A stretch of DNA of 64,000 nucleotides from Eutrophocola sp965661105 (GTDB taxonomy: Bacteria > Pseudomonadota > Gammaproteobacteria > Pseudomonadales > Pseudohongiellaceae). Of this stretch, positions 16,823 through 24,963 are shown piece after piece (the stretch's first letter is position 1; each line of letters opens with the position of its first letter). The position numbers and the translations under genes are program-made. Under the pieces are notes generated by a model. The model had not been told where the DNA came from. It ran no database searches and saw nothing but the letters and a program-made list of their open reading frames with translations. The stretch is from the NCBI GenBank assembly GCA_965661105.1, contig CBFICR010000002.1:1-64000 (forward strand), written 5' to 3'.

Positions 16823-18166
16823 ATGAACGCAAAACAAAACATGACTCAGTTCATGTCTGGACTGAAACGACGCAATCCCGGCGAGAAGGAATTTCACCAG
16901 GCTGTACATGAGGTCGCCTTCGATATTCTTCCCTATATCGAAAGTAATCCAAAATATCAAAATGCACTGTTGCTGGAGAGACTGTCCGAGCCTGACAGAG
17001 TCATTAGTTTCCGTGTGTGCTGGGTAGATGATGATGGAAATATTCGCGCCAATCGTGGCCATCGGGTACAGAATAATAATGCCATCGGCCCCTACAAAGG
17101 CGGTATTCGATTCCATAATAGCGTCAATCTCAGCATTCTGAAATTCCTCGCCTTTGAGCAGACCTTTAAAAACTCCCTGACGGGTTTGCCAATGGGCGGA
17201 GCCAAAGGCGGTTCGGATTTTAATCCAAAGGGAAAATCCGATGGTGAAGTTATGCGTTTCTGTCAGTCCTTTATTACCGAATTAAGCCGTTATATTGGCC
17301 CTGACACAGACGTGCCTGCAGGAGATATCGGTGTCGCTACCAGAGAGATTGGTTATTTGTTTGGCCAGATGAAACGTTTGACCAACAAATTCAGTGGCAC
17401 TTTTACTGGCAAGGGAATTGAATATGGTGGCAGCCTGATAAGAAACGAAGCAACCGGCTATGGTGCGGTATATATGCTGGAAAACATGTTGCTGCATCAC
17501 AAGCAGGAGCTGGAAGGTAAAAAGATTCTCATTTCCGGGTCAGGCAATGTGGCCATATATGCGGCAGAAAAAGCAATTCAGCTGGGCGCCAAAGTCATCA
17601 CCATGTCTGACTCCTCGGGCTATATCCATGACAAGGAAGGTATTAATGCCGAGAAACTTGCTCATATCAAGGATCTGAAAGTGAAACGTCGCGCCCGGAT
17701 TTCAGAATACCTGAATACCTTTGAGGCAGAATTTGTTGCAGACCAACGCCCCTGGCATGTACACGGCGATATTGCCCTGCCCTGTGCCACCCAGAACGAA
17801 ATCTCAATTGACGATGCCAAACTGCTGGTGAAGAACGGCTGCAAAGCGGTGGTTGAAGGCGCCAATATGCCCACAGTCAAAGAAGGTATTGATATATTCA
17901 AGGATGGCCAGGTGCTGTTTGCCCCCAGCAAAGCAGCCAATGCCGGAGGCGTAGCCGTGTCCGGGCTGGAAATGAGTCAAAACTCTGCGCGCCTGAGCTG
18001 GTCAGAACATGACCTGCAGGAACACCTGAAAAGAATAATGCACAGCATTCACGACAAGTGCGTCTCCCATGGTACCGAGAAAGATTACGTAAACTATTCA
18101 CGCGGTGCCAATGTTGCGGGATTTATCAAGGTCGCGGATGCCATGTTGGCTTATGGGGTGATATGA
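16823..18166 (+). CDS. gdhA: NADP-specific glutamate dehydrogenase
   Basis: This 447-residue enzyme makes glutamate from 2-oxoglutarate and ammonium using NADPH. The substrate-binding and catalytic lysines are in YKGGIRFH, LTGLPMGGAKGGSDFNPKGK and DVPAGDIGVATREIGYL. The Rossmann domain shows ISGSGNVAIYAAEKA. Length and the KGGSDF motif fit the hexameric NADP type (GdhA of E. coli). It is monocistronic with its own upstream region and ends before a heptad-repeat element. Confidence 0.97.
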   Translation: MNAKQNMTQFMSGLKRRNPGEKEFHQAVHEVAFDILPYIESNPKYQNALLLERLSEPDRVISFRVCWVDDDGNIRANRGHRVQNNNAIGPYKGGIRFHNSVNLSILKFLAFEQTFKNSLTGLPMGGAKGGSDFNPKGKSDGEVMRFCQSFITELSRYIGPDTDVPAGDIGVATREIGYLFGQMKRLTNKFSGTFTGKGIEYGGSLIRNEATGYGAVYMLENMLLHHKQELEGKKILISGSGNVAIYAAEKAIQLGAKVITMSDSSGYIHDKEGINAEKLAHIKDLKVKRRARISEYLNTFEAEFVADQRPWHVHGDIALPCATQNEISIDDAKLLVKNGCKAVVEGANMPTVKEGIDIFKDGQVLFAPSKAANAGGVAVSGLEMSQNSARLSWSEHDLQEHLKRIMHSIHDKCVSHGTEKDYVNYSRGANVAGFIKVADAMLAYGVI

Positions 18167-18175
18167 CCCCAGAGG

Positions 18176-18392
18176 AGAGAGGCAAGAGGCAAGAGGCAAG
18201 AGACAAGAGACAAGAGACAAGCTACAAAATTAAACCTGCTGATGAAGTTGTCTTTTTAAACAAAGTGGAAATCCTCGCTAGTGTTTAAATCATATAACGG
18301 CAGGATCGGTTCTCACTCACCTTTATCCTTTATCCTTTTTCTTTTATCCGTTTTTCTTGTCTCTTGTAACTTGTGACTTGAGACTTGTAACT
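18176..18392. repeat. Heptad-repeat intergenic element, copy B
   Basis: Downstream of gdhA, the left end has at least six 7-bp CAAGAGG or CAAGAGA units in tandem (about 18183-18222). The right end has CTTGNNN units in the opposite orientation (about 18356-18390). Next to the right array is the purine-rich core on the minus strand (18318-18345), identical over 28 bp to copy A. The whole is bounded by gdhA and the terminator at 18393-18424. Confidence 0.7.
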
Positions 18393-18424
18393 AAAAAAAG
18401 CCCGGTTTTCACCGGGCTTTTTTG
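18393..18424. terminator. Bidirectional terminator between gdhA and the Hsp20 gene
   Basis: A seven-A run, stem AGCCCGG / CCGGGCT with a 6-base loop, and a seven-T run form a textbook intrinsic terminator. It can serve gdhA on the plus strand and the small heat-shock gene on the minus strand. Confidence 0.92.
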
Positions 18425-18425
18425 A

Positions 18426-18887
18426 TCAAGCTGACTTGAGCAATCTGCCGTTATCGACCTTGCTGTTAATCGCTATCTGTCTTGGCTTCATGGCTTCGGG
18501 GATTTCCCGTTGCAGATCAATATGCAACAAGCCATTTTCCATAGCGGCACTATTTACCTTGATATGGTCTGCCAGTTTAAATTGACGTCTGAAATGCCTT
18601 TCTGCAATACCACGATGCAGGTAATTTCGTTCTGATTCTTTCTGTTCTTCCGAGCGAATGGAAGACACAGTCAGCGTGTTGTTTTCGACTTCCACGTTAA
18701 TGTCGCTTTCAGAAAAGCCGGCGACAGCCATGGTAATTCGATATTCGTCATCCTTGATTAATTCAATGTTATAGGGCGGATAGCTTGACGCTGTTCTTTC
18801 GTTGGTCGAAATGCTGTCAAGTAATGAACCCAGATGGTCAAAGCCTATGGCAGACCGGTAGAGGGGAGAAAAATCAAATGTTGTCAT
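18426..18887 (-). CDS. ibpA: Small heat-shock protein, Hsp20/IbpA family
   Basis: This 153-residue chaperone holds unfolding proteins for refolding by DnaK and ClpB. The N-terminus MTTFDFSPLYRSAIGFD matches the IbpA type. The alpha-crystallin domain runs from about 37 to 130, with the strand YRITMAVAGFSESDINVEVE, the RNYLHRGIAERHFRRQF segment and the MENGLLHIDL motif. A TGAGGA site precedes the ATG. A heat-shock promoter lies about 135 bases upstream and the 5' leader contains short hairpins. Confidence 0.95.
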   Translation of the reverse strand: MTTFDFSPLYRSAIGFDHLGSLLDSISTNERTASSYPPYNIELIKDDEYRITMAVAGFSESDINVEVENNTLTVSSIRSEEQKESERNYLHRGIAERHFRRQFKLADHIKVNSAAMENGLLHIDLQREIPEAMKPRQIAINSKVDNGRLLKSA

Positions 18888-18998
18888 GTGTATATCCTCA
18901 TTAAAGCAATATTTCTTAGGTTAAAGCCTGTTCATCTGGAACCAGGCAACTGGCCGGTATGAGCCGGCAAGATGAAGCTCATATGAGCCTTCACATCC

Positions 18999-19031
18999 CA
19001 TAAGTATGTTCTGCATGAGGAATTTCAAGGG
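18999..19031 (-). promoter_or_regulatory. Sigma-32-like heat-shock promoter of the Hsp20 gene
   Basis: CCCTTGAAA on the minus strand (19023-19031) is an excellent sigma-32 -35 element. A weaker -10 (CATACTTA) follows at about 15 bases. The resulting leader of roughly 110-120 bases includes paired segments such as GGCTCATATGAGCT and GCCGGCTCATACCGGC, which could hold an RNA thermometer. The -35 is seen; thermosensing is inference. Confidence 0.55.
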
Positions 19032-19121
19032 CATTGGAAATAAAAAATTCTGATCAGACTAAGCAGAAATTTGCAGGGTATTGCAGGTGTTAACAGAAAG
19101 TTGCCGGTTATTATTAATGGT

Positions 19122-19502
19122 CTATTCCTCTAACCAGGCGATAGCGGCGTCAGCATCTTCGAAATACTCTACTTCCCCTGACATAAACCAGCTGGCAATT
19201 GTGGCCATTTTTTCCTTCCATTTATTCTCGCCCACTATAGCCAGCTTATCGAAGGCGCCGCCATGTTTCAGGCCAATTTTAAAATCATCCCAGGCAGCGC
19301 GAAGCTCCCAACCCTCGAACTCCGTCGCATCAAAAAACGCGTTGATATGTGGGTCAGAAATTCCGGCAAGTGCATTCTCCAGCATGGGAATAAAGGTGCT
19401 GTAATCTTCATGGGTCAACTTGCCAACAGCTTTCATAATCAGGTAAAAATTATTACCAACGCGTTCCATCCCGATTGACAGTCCATGACGTTGTAAAGAC
19501 AT
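19122..19502 (-). CDS. SpoIIAA-like (STAS/SEC14-type) protein
   Basis: This 126-residue protein fits the SpoIIAA-like family (PF11964 type). Strands and helices are arranged as in STAS domains, with VGKLTHEDYSTFIPMLENAL, INAFFDATEFEGWELRAAWDD and KLAIVGENKWKEKMATIASWF. Members are widespread in marine bacteria and of unknown role, possibly lipid binding or regulatory. It stands alone between the Hsp20 gene and a small membrane protein gene. Confidence 0.82.
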   Translation of the reverse strand: MSLQRHGLSIGMERVGNNFYLIMKAVGKLTHEDYSTFIPMLENALAGISDPHINAFFDATEFEGWELRAAWDDFKIGLKHGGAFDKLAIVGENKWKEKMATIASWFMSGEVEYFEDADAAIAWLEE

Positions 19503-19582
19503 GACAAATTGCTCCTGTTGTTTTCAAGGTAAGTGGGGCTAAAAAATTTAAAAAATACAGCTGTTGCGCAGTGCTACTTACT

Positions 19583-19840
19583 CTAAGGCTTTCGAATATA
19601 AACAAGAAAGCTGAAAAAAGGAAAATAGTAAGGCGCATTGCGTAAAATTCGTCCCAGCGAATACAAAATTATGTGTGAATCAGGCGCAACAAATGTTCCG
19701 CTATACCACACCAGCCAGGTTAACAACAAGATTGCAATGCCGCTCAGCAGTCGGCCTTTTCTGTCAAATTTATCCGAGGTCAGATAAATACCTGCGTGGA
19801 TCAGTAAGCAGAGAAAGAAGATTGGAAGTTGTACTTGCAT
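19583..19840 (-). CDS. Small membrane protein of unknown function
   Basis: This 85-residue product has three hydrophobic stretches (about 5-20, 32-50 and 55-80) separated by a DKFDRKGR loop, so it is probably an inner-membrane protein. No family is recognised. The start has no strong ribosome binding site. It lies 21 bases downstream of the DUF1653 gene on the same strand and may be its partner. Confidence 0.5.
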   Translation of the reverse strand: MQVQLPIFFLCLLIHAGIYLTSDKFDRKGRLLSGIAILLLTWLVWYSGTFVAPDSHIILYSLGRILRNAPYYFPFFSFLVYIRKP

Positions 19841-19861
19841 AGTAGTCCGTTGTGCGCGAAA

Positions 19862-20101
19862 TTATTGCGACACCTGATCCTCCAGGTACTCAAATCTTGC
19901 CCTGATTTTACCCTCTACAATAACCTGCTCTGTAAACATGGCAAGGGGCCTTACCCAGTAACGGCGCTCGCTTTCCTCACCGTACAAGGGATAATACAGG
20001 ACCACATCTTCTTCAGTTTCTGTATGCCTGGCAGTGCCGACAACCTGGTAATCCTGACCTTTGTAATGACGATATCGCCCTGTTAATATTAAAGACTTCA
20101 T
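19862..20101 (-). CDS. DUF1653 domain protein
   Basis: This 79-residue protein matches DUF1653. The N-terminal GRYRHYKGQDYQVVGTARHTETEE is the family signature, and YPLYGEESERRYWVRPLAMF is the second conserved block. Function is unknown. Small stand-alone members like this are common in gammaproteobacteria. Confidence 0.87.
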   Translation of the reverse strand: MKSLILTGRYRHYKGQDYQVVGTARHTETEEDVVLYYPLYGEESERRYWVRPLAMFTEQVIVEGKIRARFEYLEDQVSQ

Positions 20102-20184
20102 ATATTTCCCGACAAATAATTAATATTCTTTTCATCAACGCTTTATTCAAAATTCACTCATTATACTGATAATACCAAGCCAAT

Positions 20185-20736
20185 ATGGCAACTAGACTAT
20201 TCAATCGTCCCGGACCATTGCTTAATATGATCCAGAACGTCGACACACGATTTTTTTACCGTGTTTTCCAAAACCGTTTACTAAGAACATACCCCCTACT
20301 TTCGCGAGCTGCACGTTTCATTTCCTTCACGGCTGACGGCTGGTTCTACAGCCTCATTATCCCACTTGTTATTGTGTTTAAACCGGGACAGGCCGGTACC
20401 ACACTGCTACTGGCCGGGGCAGGTTTTACAGTTGAACGCATCATATATACGCTTTTAAAAAGTACTATCCGCAGACCAAGACCCCCCAACTCTCTTGAAG
20501 GTATCACTTCACTGATTAAAGCTTCTGATGAATTCAGCTTGCCTTCCGGGCATACCTGCGCAGCATTTTTCTTTGTCACCTTCCTGGTAATAGCACTTAG
20601 CCCTTTATTTATACCACTTTATCTCTGGGCACTGCTGGTCGGTCTGTCACGAGTGATACTTGGTGTGCATTTCCCCTGCGATATTCTGGCAGGCGCACTG
20701 ATTGGAATAAGCATTGCGCTTTGTGTAACCTGGTAA
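20185..20736 (+). CDS. PAP2-family membrane phosphatase
   Basis: This 183-residue integral membrane protein has the three acid-phosphatase motifs of the PAP2 family: KSTIRRPRP, PSGHT and SRVILGVHFPCD. Membrane segments surround these motifs. Likely substrates are undecaprenyl pyrophosphate or phosphatidylglycerol phosphate; the sequence does not decide between them. The gene is isolated and convergent with the transglutaminase gene. Confidence 0.9.
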   Translation: MATRLFNRPGPLLNMIQNVDTRFFYRVFQNRLLRTYPLLSRAARFISFTADGWFYSLIIPLVIVFKPGQAGTTLLLAGAGFTVERIIYTLLKSTIRRPRPPNSLEGITSLIKASDEFSLPSGHTCAAFFFVTFLVIALSPLFIPLYLWALLVGLSRVILGVHFPCDILAGALIGISIALCVTW

Positions 20737-20783
20737 AATAACAGCAAAGAACCCTGCATACGAACAAACCAAACAAGACAACT

Positions 20784-22874
20784 TTAATTTATTACCCTGA
20801 ACTTTCTAATTTCCTGCTTTAGTTTGCGCAGTTTGTCTTCAATACGGTCGGGTTGATTGTCATTGAAGGCAATATCCATATAGATATCGGTAATACGTGA
20901 GACCTCATTGGCCCATTGAGGCTGCAAGGCACAGACCCTCTCCCGGTAATGTAGCGGCGGTTCGCCTGCTTGTCGTCTAATGCCATTATCAGCAAGGAAC
21001 CTGCAAAACCTGAGATACAATTGATTGGCCGGCGTTTGAGGTTTTTCAGCAGGTTTACGCAATACAATAATCGCAACAACTGCAATCACTATAAAAAACA
21101 TCCCCAGCAAGGCATAGATTATTTTTTCTTTTGTCACCGCATTAAAAACACGACTGAATAATGCAAACTGTATTCCCACATCATAATTCAGAACAAAGCG
21201 ATTCCAGGAGTAATCAATCATCTCCATACGCAAAATCAGATCGTTGATCAGAGAACTTGTGCTACGGAATTTCAGCATTGAAAACACTTCATCATCAAGA
21301 AAGTTTTCATCTTCCTGGAAGGTGAATTGACTTCCAAATTCGATTCGTCCAGGAGCAACCGCTGCAGTTGGATCAACCTGTACCCAACCCTCTCCTTCCA
21401 GCCAGACCTCAACCCAGGCATGCGCATCATACTGACGCACAATCAGCGTTTCGTTGTATTTGTTGAACTCACCGCCCTGGTAGCCAAGCACTACCCGAGC
21501 CGGTATTCCGACTGTGCGCATGAGAAAAGTAAAGGCACTGGAATAATGTTCACAAAAGCCTTCATGGGTATTGAATAAAAAGTCGTCAATGGAATCTTCT
21601 CCCAGCAGACTGGGACTCAGGGTATAGAAAAACTCCTCATTGCGAATATAAGACAGTACCGCATCGACATAATCTCGATCAGAAGCAGACTGCTCATAAA
21701 GCTGTTGTGCAAATTCACGACTGCGATCATTTCCATCGTCAGGCAGTTCGGTGCTGCTCTCGCGCATTCTGTCCGAAATGTTAAGGTCAACAATATGATC
21801 CAGATAGGAGTCAGCTTCATAGGTATAACGTTGCGAAATCGGACGCTCGGTACCAATCTGGAATTCACGTCGCATCCACAAGCGGTCATTCATGATCTCT
21901 GGCATCATGAGGGTATAAACCCAGTTTTGCTGTGTCGGCTCCATAATGACATTGTAGGAAACCGGATTCCCCGCATACTGGATATCCCTGAACCACGGAT
22001 AAATCTGTTGTTTGTTGGCTCCCAGATACTGAACCCCCTGAAAGCGCCCTCCACGTCCCCTGGTCCATTGTCGGCCATCAAATTCATTGAGAGTTAGCCC
22101 GCGCCAATAGAGATCACGATAATCAGGGATGTCGGAAGTAAACTGAACGGTAAAGGCAACATCCCCGGAACGTGTCAGATCGCCTATATCACCCGGCGAC
22201 ATTTCATCAGAAAGCCCGGTCACACCGGAGGCACTTTGAAAAGGCACTGCCCAGAGCGGACCAATGCGCGGAAACAGCAGAAACAACACCGCCATCAAGG
22301 GAATACTCTGCATTAATACCAGCGATGACAATTTCAAGGTGCGCATGGGACGCTGGAATTCTTCCGTCTGGGTAATAGACATCAATGCTGACGTGATTAT
22401 CACAATACAAAACGACATATAAATTGCCACAGGGATAGCCTGGGAATAGATAAACTCTGCCAGTACCGAAAAATAGCAAAGATAGATAACCAGCAAAACA
22501 TCTCTTCTTTTTTTCATTTCCAGCAGCTTCAGGGCAATACCTACAATGAGTACCGCCACAATGGCGTCGGTAGAAAAGATATCGCGTCCGTATTGCAGAA
22601 CAATCGCCACCAGCACCAGAAATACCACCGCAGTTTTTAATTTTGAGCCGGGGTGTGAAATACGTCCCTGAAAAATCAACACACTGATGCCAATACAAAA
22701 AAGGCATAAGCCGGTGAGCCAGAACGGCATTCTCATAATATGGGGAAGACTGACAACCACAAGGGAAGAAAGAATCCAGATCAGGGCGGTTCTTGGCAAG
22801 CGGTAGATCTCTTTCCCTGCCTTTACTTGTGGCGATGCTGGCTTGAGCAAGCTTAAAAACATTTGCCTGATCAT
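20784..22874 (-). CDS. TgpA-type membrane transglutaminase-like protein
   Basis: This 696-residue protein has six or seven N-terminal membrane helices (about 25-215, DUF3488), a periplasmic transglutaminase-like domain and a helix near 581-605 before a cytoplasmic tail (DUF4129 type). The Cys-His-Asp triad is in EGFCEHYSSAFTFLMR (Cys near 431), DAHAWVEVW (His near 484) and VDPTAAV (Asp near 499). TgpA is essential in Pseudomonas aeruginosa. The gene overlaps the DUF58 gene by 4 bases, and a MoxR gene precedes both, the standard arrangement. Confidence 0.93.
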   Translation of the reverse strand: MIRQMFLSLLKPASPQVKAGKEIYRLPRTALIWILSSLVVVSLPHIMRMPFWLTGLCLFCIGISVLIFQGRISHPGSKLKTAVVFLVLVAIVLQYGRDIFSTDAIVAVLIVGIALKLLEMKKRRDVLLVIYLCYFSVLAEFIYSQAIPVAIYMSFCIVIITSALMSITQTEEFQRPMRTLKLSSLVLMQSIPLMAVLFLLFPRIGPLWAVPFQSASGVTGLSDEMSPGDIGDLTRSGDVAFTVQFTSDIPDYRDLYWRGLTLNEFDGRQWTRGRGGRFQGVQYLGANKQQIYPWFRDIQYAGNPVSYNVIMEPTQQNWVYTLMMPEIMNDRLWMRREFQIGTERPISQRYTYEADSYLDHIVDLNISDRMRESSTELPDDGNDRSREFAQQLYEQSASDRDYVDAVLSYIRNEEFFYTLSPSLLGEDSIDDFLFNTHEGFCEHYSSAFTFLMRTVGIPARVVLGYQGGEFNKYNETLIVRQYDAHAWVEVWLEGEGWVQVDPTAAVAPGRIEFGSQFTFQEDENFLDDEVFSMLKFRSTSSLINDLILRMEMIDYSWNRFVLNYDVGIQFALFSRVFNAVTKEKIIYALLGMFFIVIAVVAIIVLRKPAEKPQTPANQLYLRFCRFLADNGIRRQAGEPPLHYRERVCALQPQWANEVSRITDIYMDIAFNDNQPDRIEDKLRKLKQEIRKFRVIN

Positions 22875-23887
22875 ACCTGCTCCTCTTTTGATTCATCTAT
22901 GCCGAACAGCGCAAGAGCTTTCATAACCCGGGCATAATGTTCACTGCCCTTGGCCGGTTCAATATGGGTATCAGGAAGATCCAGTCCATAATCCTGTCCA
23001 CGGGAGTCCAGTTGCAGCACACAATAGCAAAGCCGTGACAGACGTTCTTCCACACTCATGTCCGGAAACATATCCCACTTGAGCCAGATCTTGTCATCAA
23101 CATTGGCAGAATATTCCTTGGTGTACATACCCCGCCCACTGGCAGCAATTTTCCAGGCAACATGGCGCAGGGAATCACCACGCTGATAATCCCGCAGGCT
23201 GTGAAAATCATCACTGCCGCGGGTAATATTGGTATGACCGCTGTTTTGTTGTTGAGAGGTGAGCCAATCGAGGTCACAGGGAACCGGCTTTGGATAGACA
23301 AGGCAGCGTAAATCCAGATCCAGCAGTGACCAGGCCCGGCAAATACCGAAAGGAAAAATAGTGGATATGGTCAATCGGCCCGGGGAAAACCAGCCACGCT
23401 GATTGGCCACGACGAACAGACTGCTACGTTCCTCGGTATTCTCAATCAGGTTGGCAACCACATGCCGTGAACCAGGAAAATGCAGATCAATGGCTTCATA
23501 GATACGCTTGCCGTAACGCGTCAGTACAACACTGATCTCGGCATACTCACCGACGAAAATTGAACTGCCTGCAAGCGCAGAAATATGTAAACCGGAGAGA
23601 TTACGAAAGGTATATAAAATGGAAAGAATAAATAAACCGATAAGCCAGAACACCAGGGCAAAAGCCAGGCTGGCTTCGTAATTTACTGCACCTATGAACA
23701 TCAGGGCCAGTACGGCCAAAAAACCAAGTCCCTGCTTGTTGGGAATAATAAAAATATTTCGCTGTGAAAGGACAATGTGACGTGACGGGGGAATTCGACG
23801 CCTTACCCAGTTGTAGTGATGTTTCTTCAAGCGCGATCCAAGCGTCTGGCGCCAGCTTCCTGGTATGTCCTGAACCCCTGTATTCAT
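22871..23887 (-). CDS. DUF58 domain protein of the TgpA cluster
   Basis: This 338-residue protein has two membrane helices near residues 52-90, then a DUF58 domain with SDDFHSLRDYQRGDSLRHVAW, the family hallmark. Unlike the DUF58 protein of the Bat operon it is membrane anchored. It sits between MoxR and TgpA, probably as one transcription unit. Confidence 0.92.
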   Translation of the reverse strand: MNTGVQDIPGSWRQTLGSRLKKHHYNWVRRRIPPSRHIVLSQRNIFIIPNKQGLGFLAVLALMFIGAVNYEASLAFALVFWLIGLFILSILYTFRNLSGLHISALAGSSIFVGEYAEISVVLTRYGKRIYEAIDLHFPGSRHVVANLIENTEERSSLFVVANQRGWFSPGRLTISTIFPFGICRAWSLLDLDLRCLVYPKPVPCDLDWLTSQQQNSGHTNITRGSDDFHSLRDYQRGDSLRHVAWKIAASGRGMYTKEYSANVDDKIWLKWDMFPDMSVEERLSRLCYCVLQLDSRGQDYGLDLPDTHIEPAKGSEHYARVMKALALFGIDESKEEQV

Positions 23888-23942
23888 AGTAATGGACCGG
23901 CTTTAGTCTTCCCTTATAGCAGCATTTGGACAGCGTATGGGC

Positions 23943-24920
23943 TTAAAAAATATCCACCTCATTAAGCAGGCGTTGTGAGTAAGCCTCACCACTTCGCCCG
24001 GAGCTGTCGGTTAGCGAGCGCAGGCGATGGTCAACGACTGCAGGCAGAACCATCTGCACGTCTTCCGGAATAACATGCATGCGATCATGCATTAACGCCC
24101 AGGTTCTGGCACTGCGCATTAATGCCATGGCACCACGCGGTGACAGCCCAAACGAGAACAGGTTGTCCTGCCGCGTGTAGGCCACAATACGCTGCACATA
24201 ATCCAGCAAGGTATCGGTAGCATGTACCAGAGAAATTTGTTCACTGATATGGGTAATGTCTTGCGCACTGAGAGTCTGTTTCATGGCCAAAATATTTTCG
24301 CGCTGATCCGTACTGTTCAGCAATACTCTTTCTGCCTTCGGGTCGGGATAGCCAATCTGAATACGCATTAAAAAGCGGTCCAGTTGTGACTCCGGCAATG
24401 GATAAGTACCGGCAAAACTGATTGGGTTCTGTGTGGCGATAACAAAAAAGGGTTTTGGTAATTCGTGGGTATTGTTATCCAGTGAAATCTGCCCTTCTTC
24501 CATGGCTTCCAACAGGGCACTTTGTGTTTTCGGGGTAGTTCTGTTGATTTCATCAGCAAGGATCAGGTTTGAAAAAACAGGCCCCTTGTGAAAAGAAAAC
24601 TGACCTGTGCTCTGGTCATAGATGGTGACGCCAAGAATGTCTGCCGGTAACAGGTCACTGGTAAACTGTATACGTGAATAATCAAGACCAAACACTTTTG
24701 CCAGGGCCTGCGACAGAGTCGTCTTGCCCATGCCCGGCTTATCTTCCATTAACAGATGACCACCGGCAAAAAGACAACACAGCGACAATCGAATCTGTTT
24801 CTCCTTACCCAGTACCACAGTGCCAATTTCGGCAACAGCCTCATCAACCTTGTCCTGGATTTTAAAAGACCCGGAGACTGGCATTGCCAGTGCTTCTTTT
24901 TTATTCACTGTTTGTTCCAT
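23943..24920 (-). CDS. MoxR-family AAA+ ATPase of the TgpA cluster
   Basis: This 325-residue ATPase has Walker A MEDKPGMGKTTLSQ (near 58-71), Walker B LILADEINRT, sensor 1 FFVIATQNPISFAGTYP and a C-terminal lid. It is a second MoxR paralogue, about 10 kb from that of the Bat operon. It heads the MoxR-DUF58-TgpA set, 55 bases before the DUF58 gene. The start lacks a strong ribosome binding site, so an internal ATG (residue 13) is possible. Confidence 0.94.
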   Translation of the reverse strand: MEQTVNKKEALAMPVSGSFKIQDKVDEAVAEIGTVVLGKEKQIRLSLCCLFAGGHLLMEDKPGMGKTTLSQALAKVFGLDYSRIQFTSDLLPADILGVTIYDQSTGQFSFHKGPVFSNLILADEINRTTPKTQSALLEAMEEGQISLDNNTHELPKPFFVIATQNPISFAGTYPLPESQLDRFLMRIQIGYPDPKAERVLLNSTDQRENILAMKQTLSAQDITHISEQISLVHATDTLLDYVQRIVAYTRQDNLFSFGLSPRGAMALMRSARTWALMHDRMHVIPEDVQMVLPAVVDHRLRSLTDSSGRSGEAYSQRLLNEVDIF

Positions 24921-24963
24921 TTGGAAAATTCCATATACTGCTTTTTATACATAAGCTATTGCT

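Noticed and set aside
18176..18230. CRISPR array after gdhA
   Set aside because: Units are 7 bp and contiguous with no spacers, and no cas genes are present.
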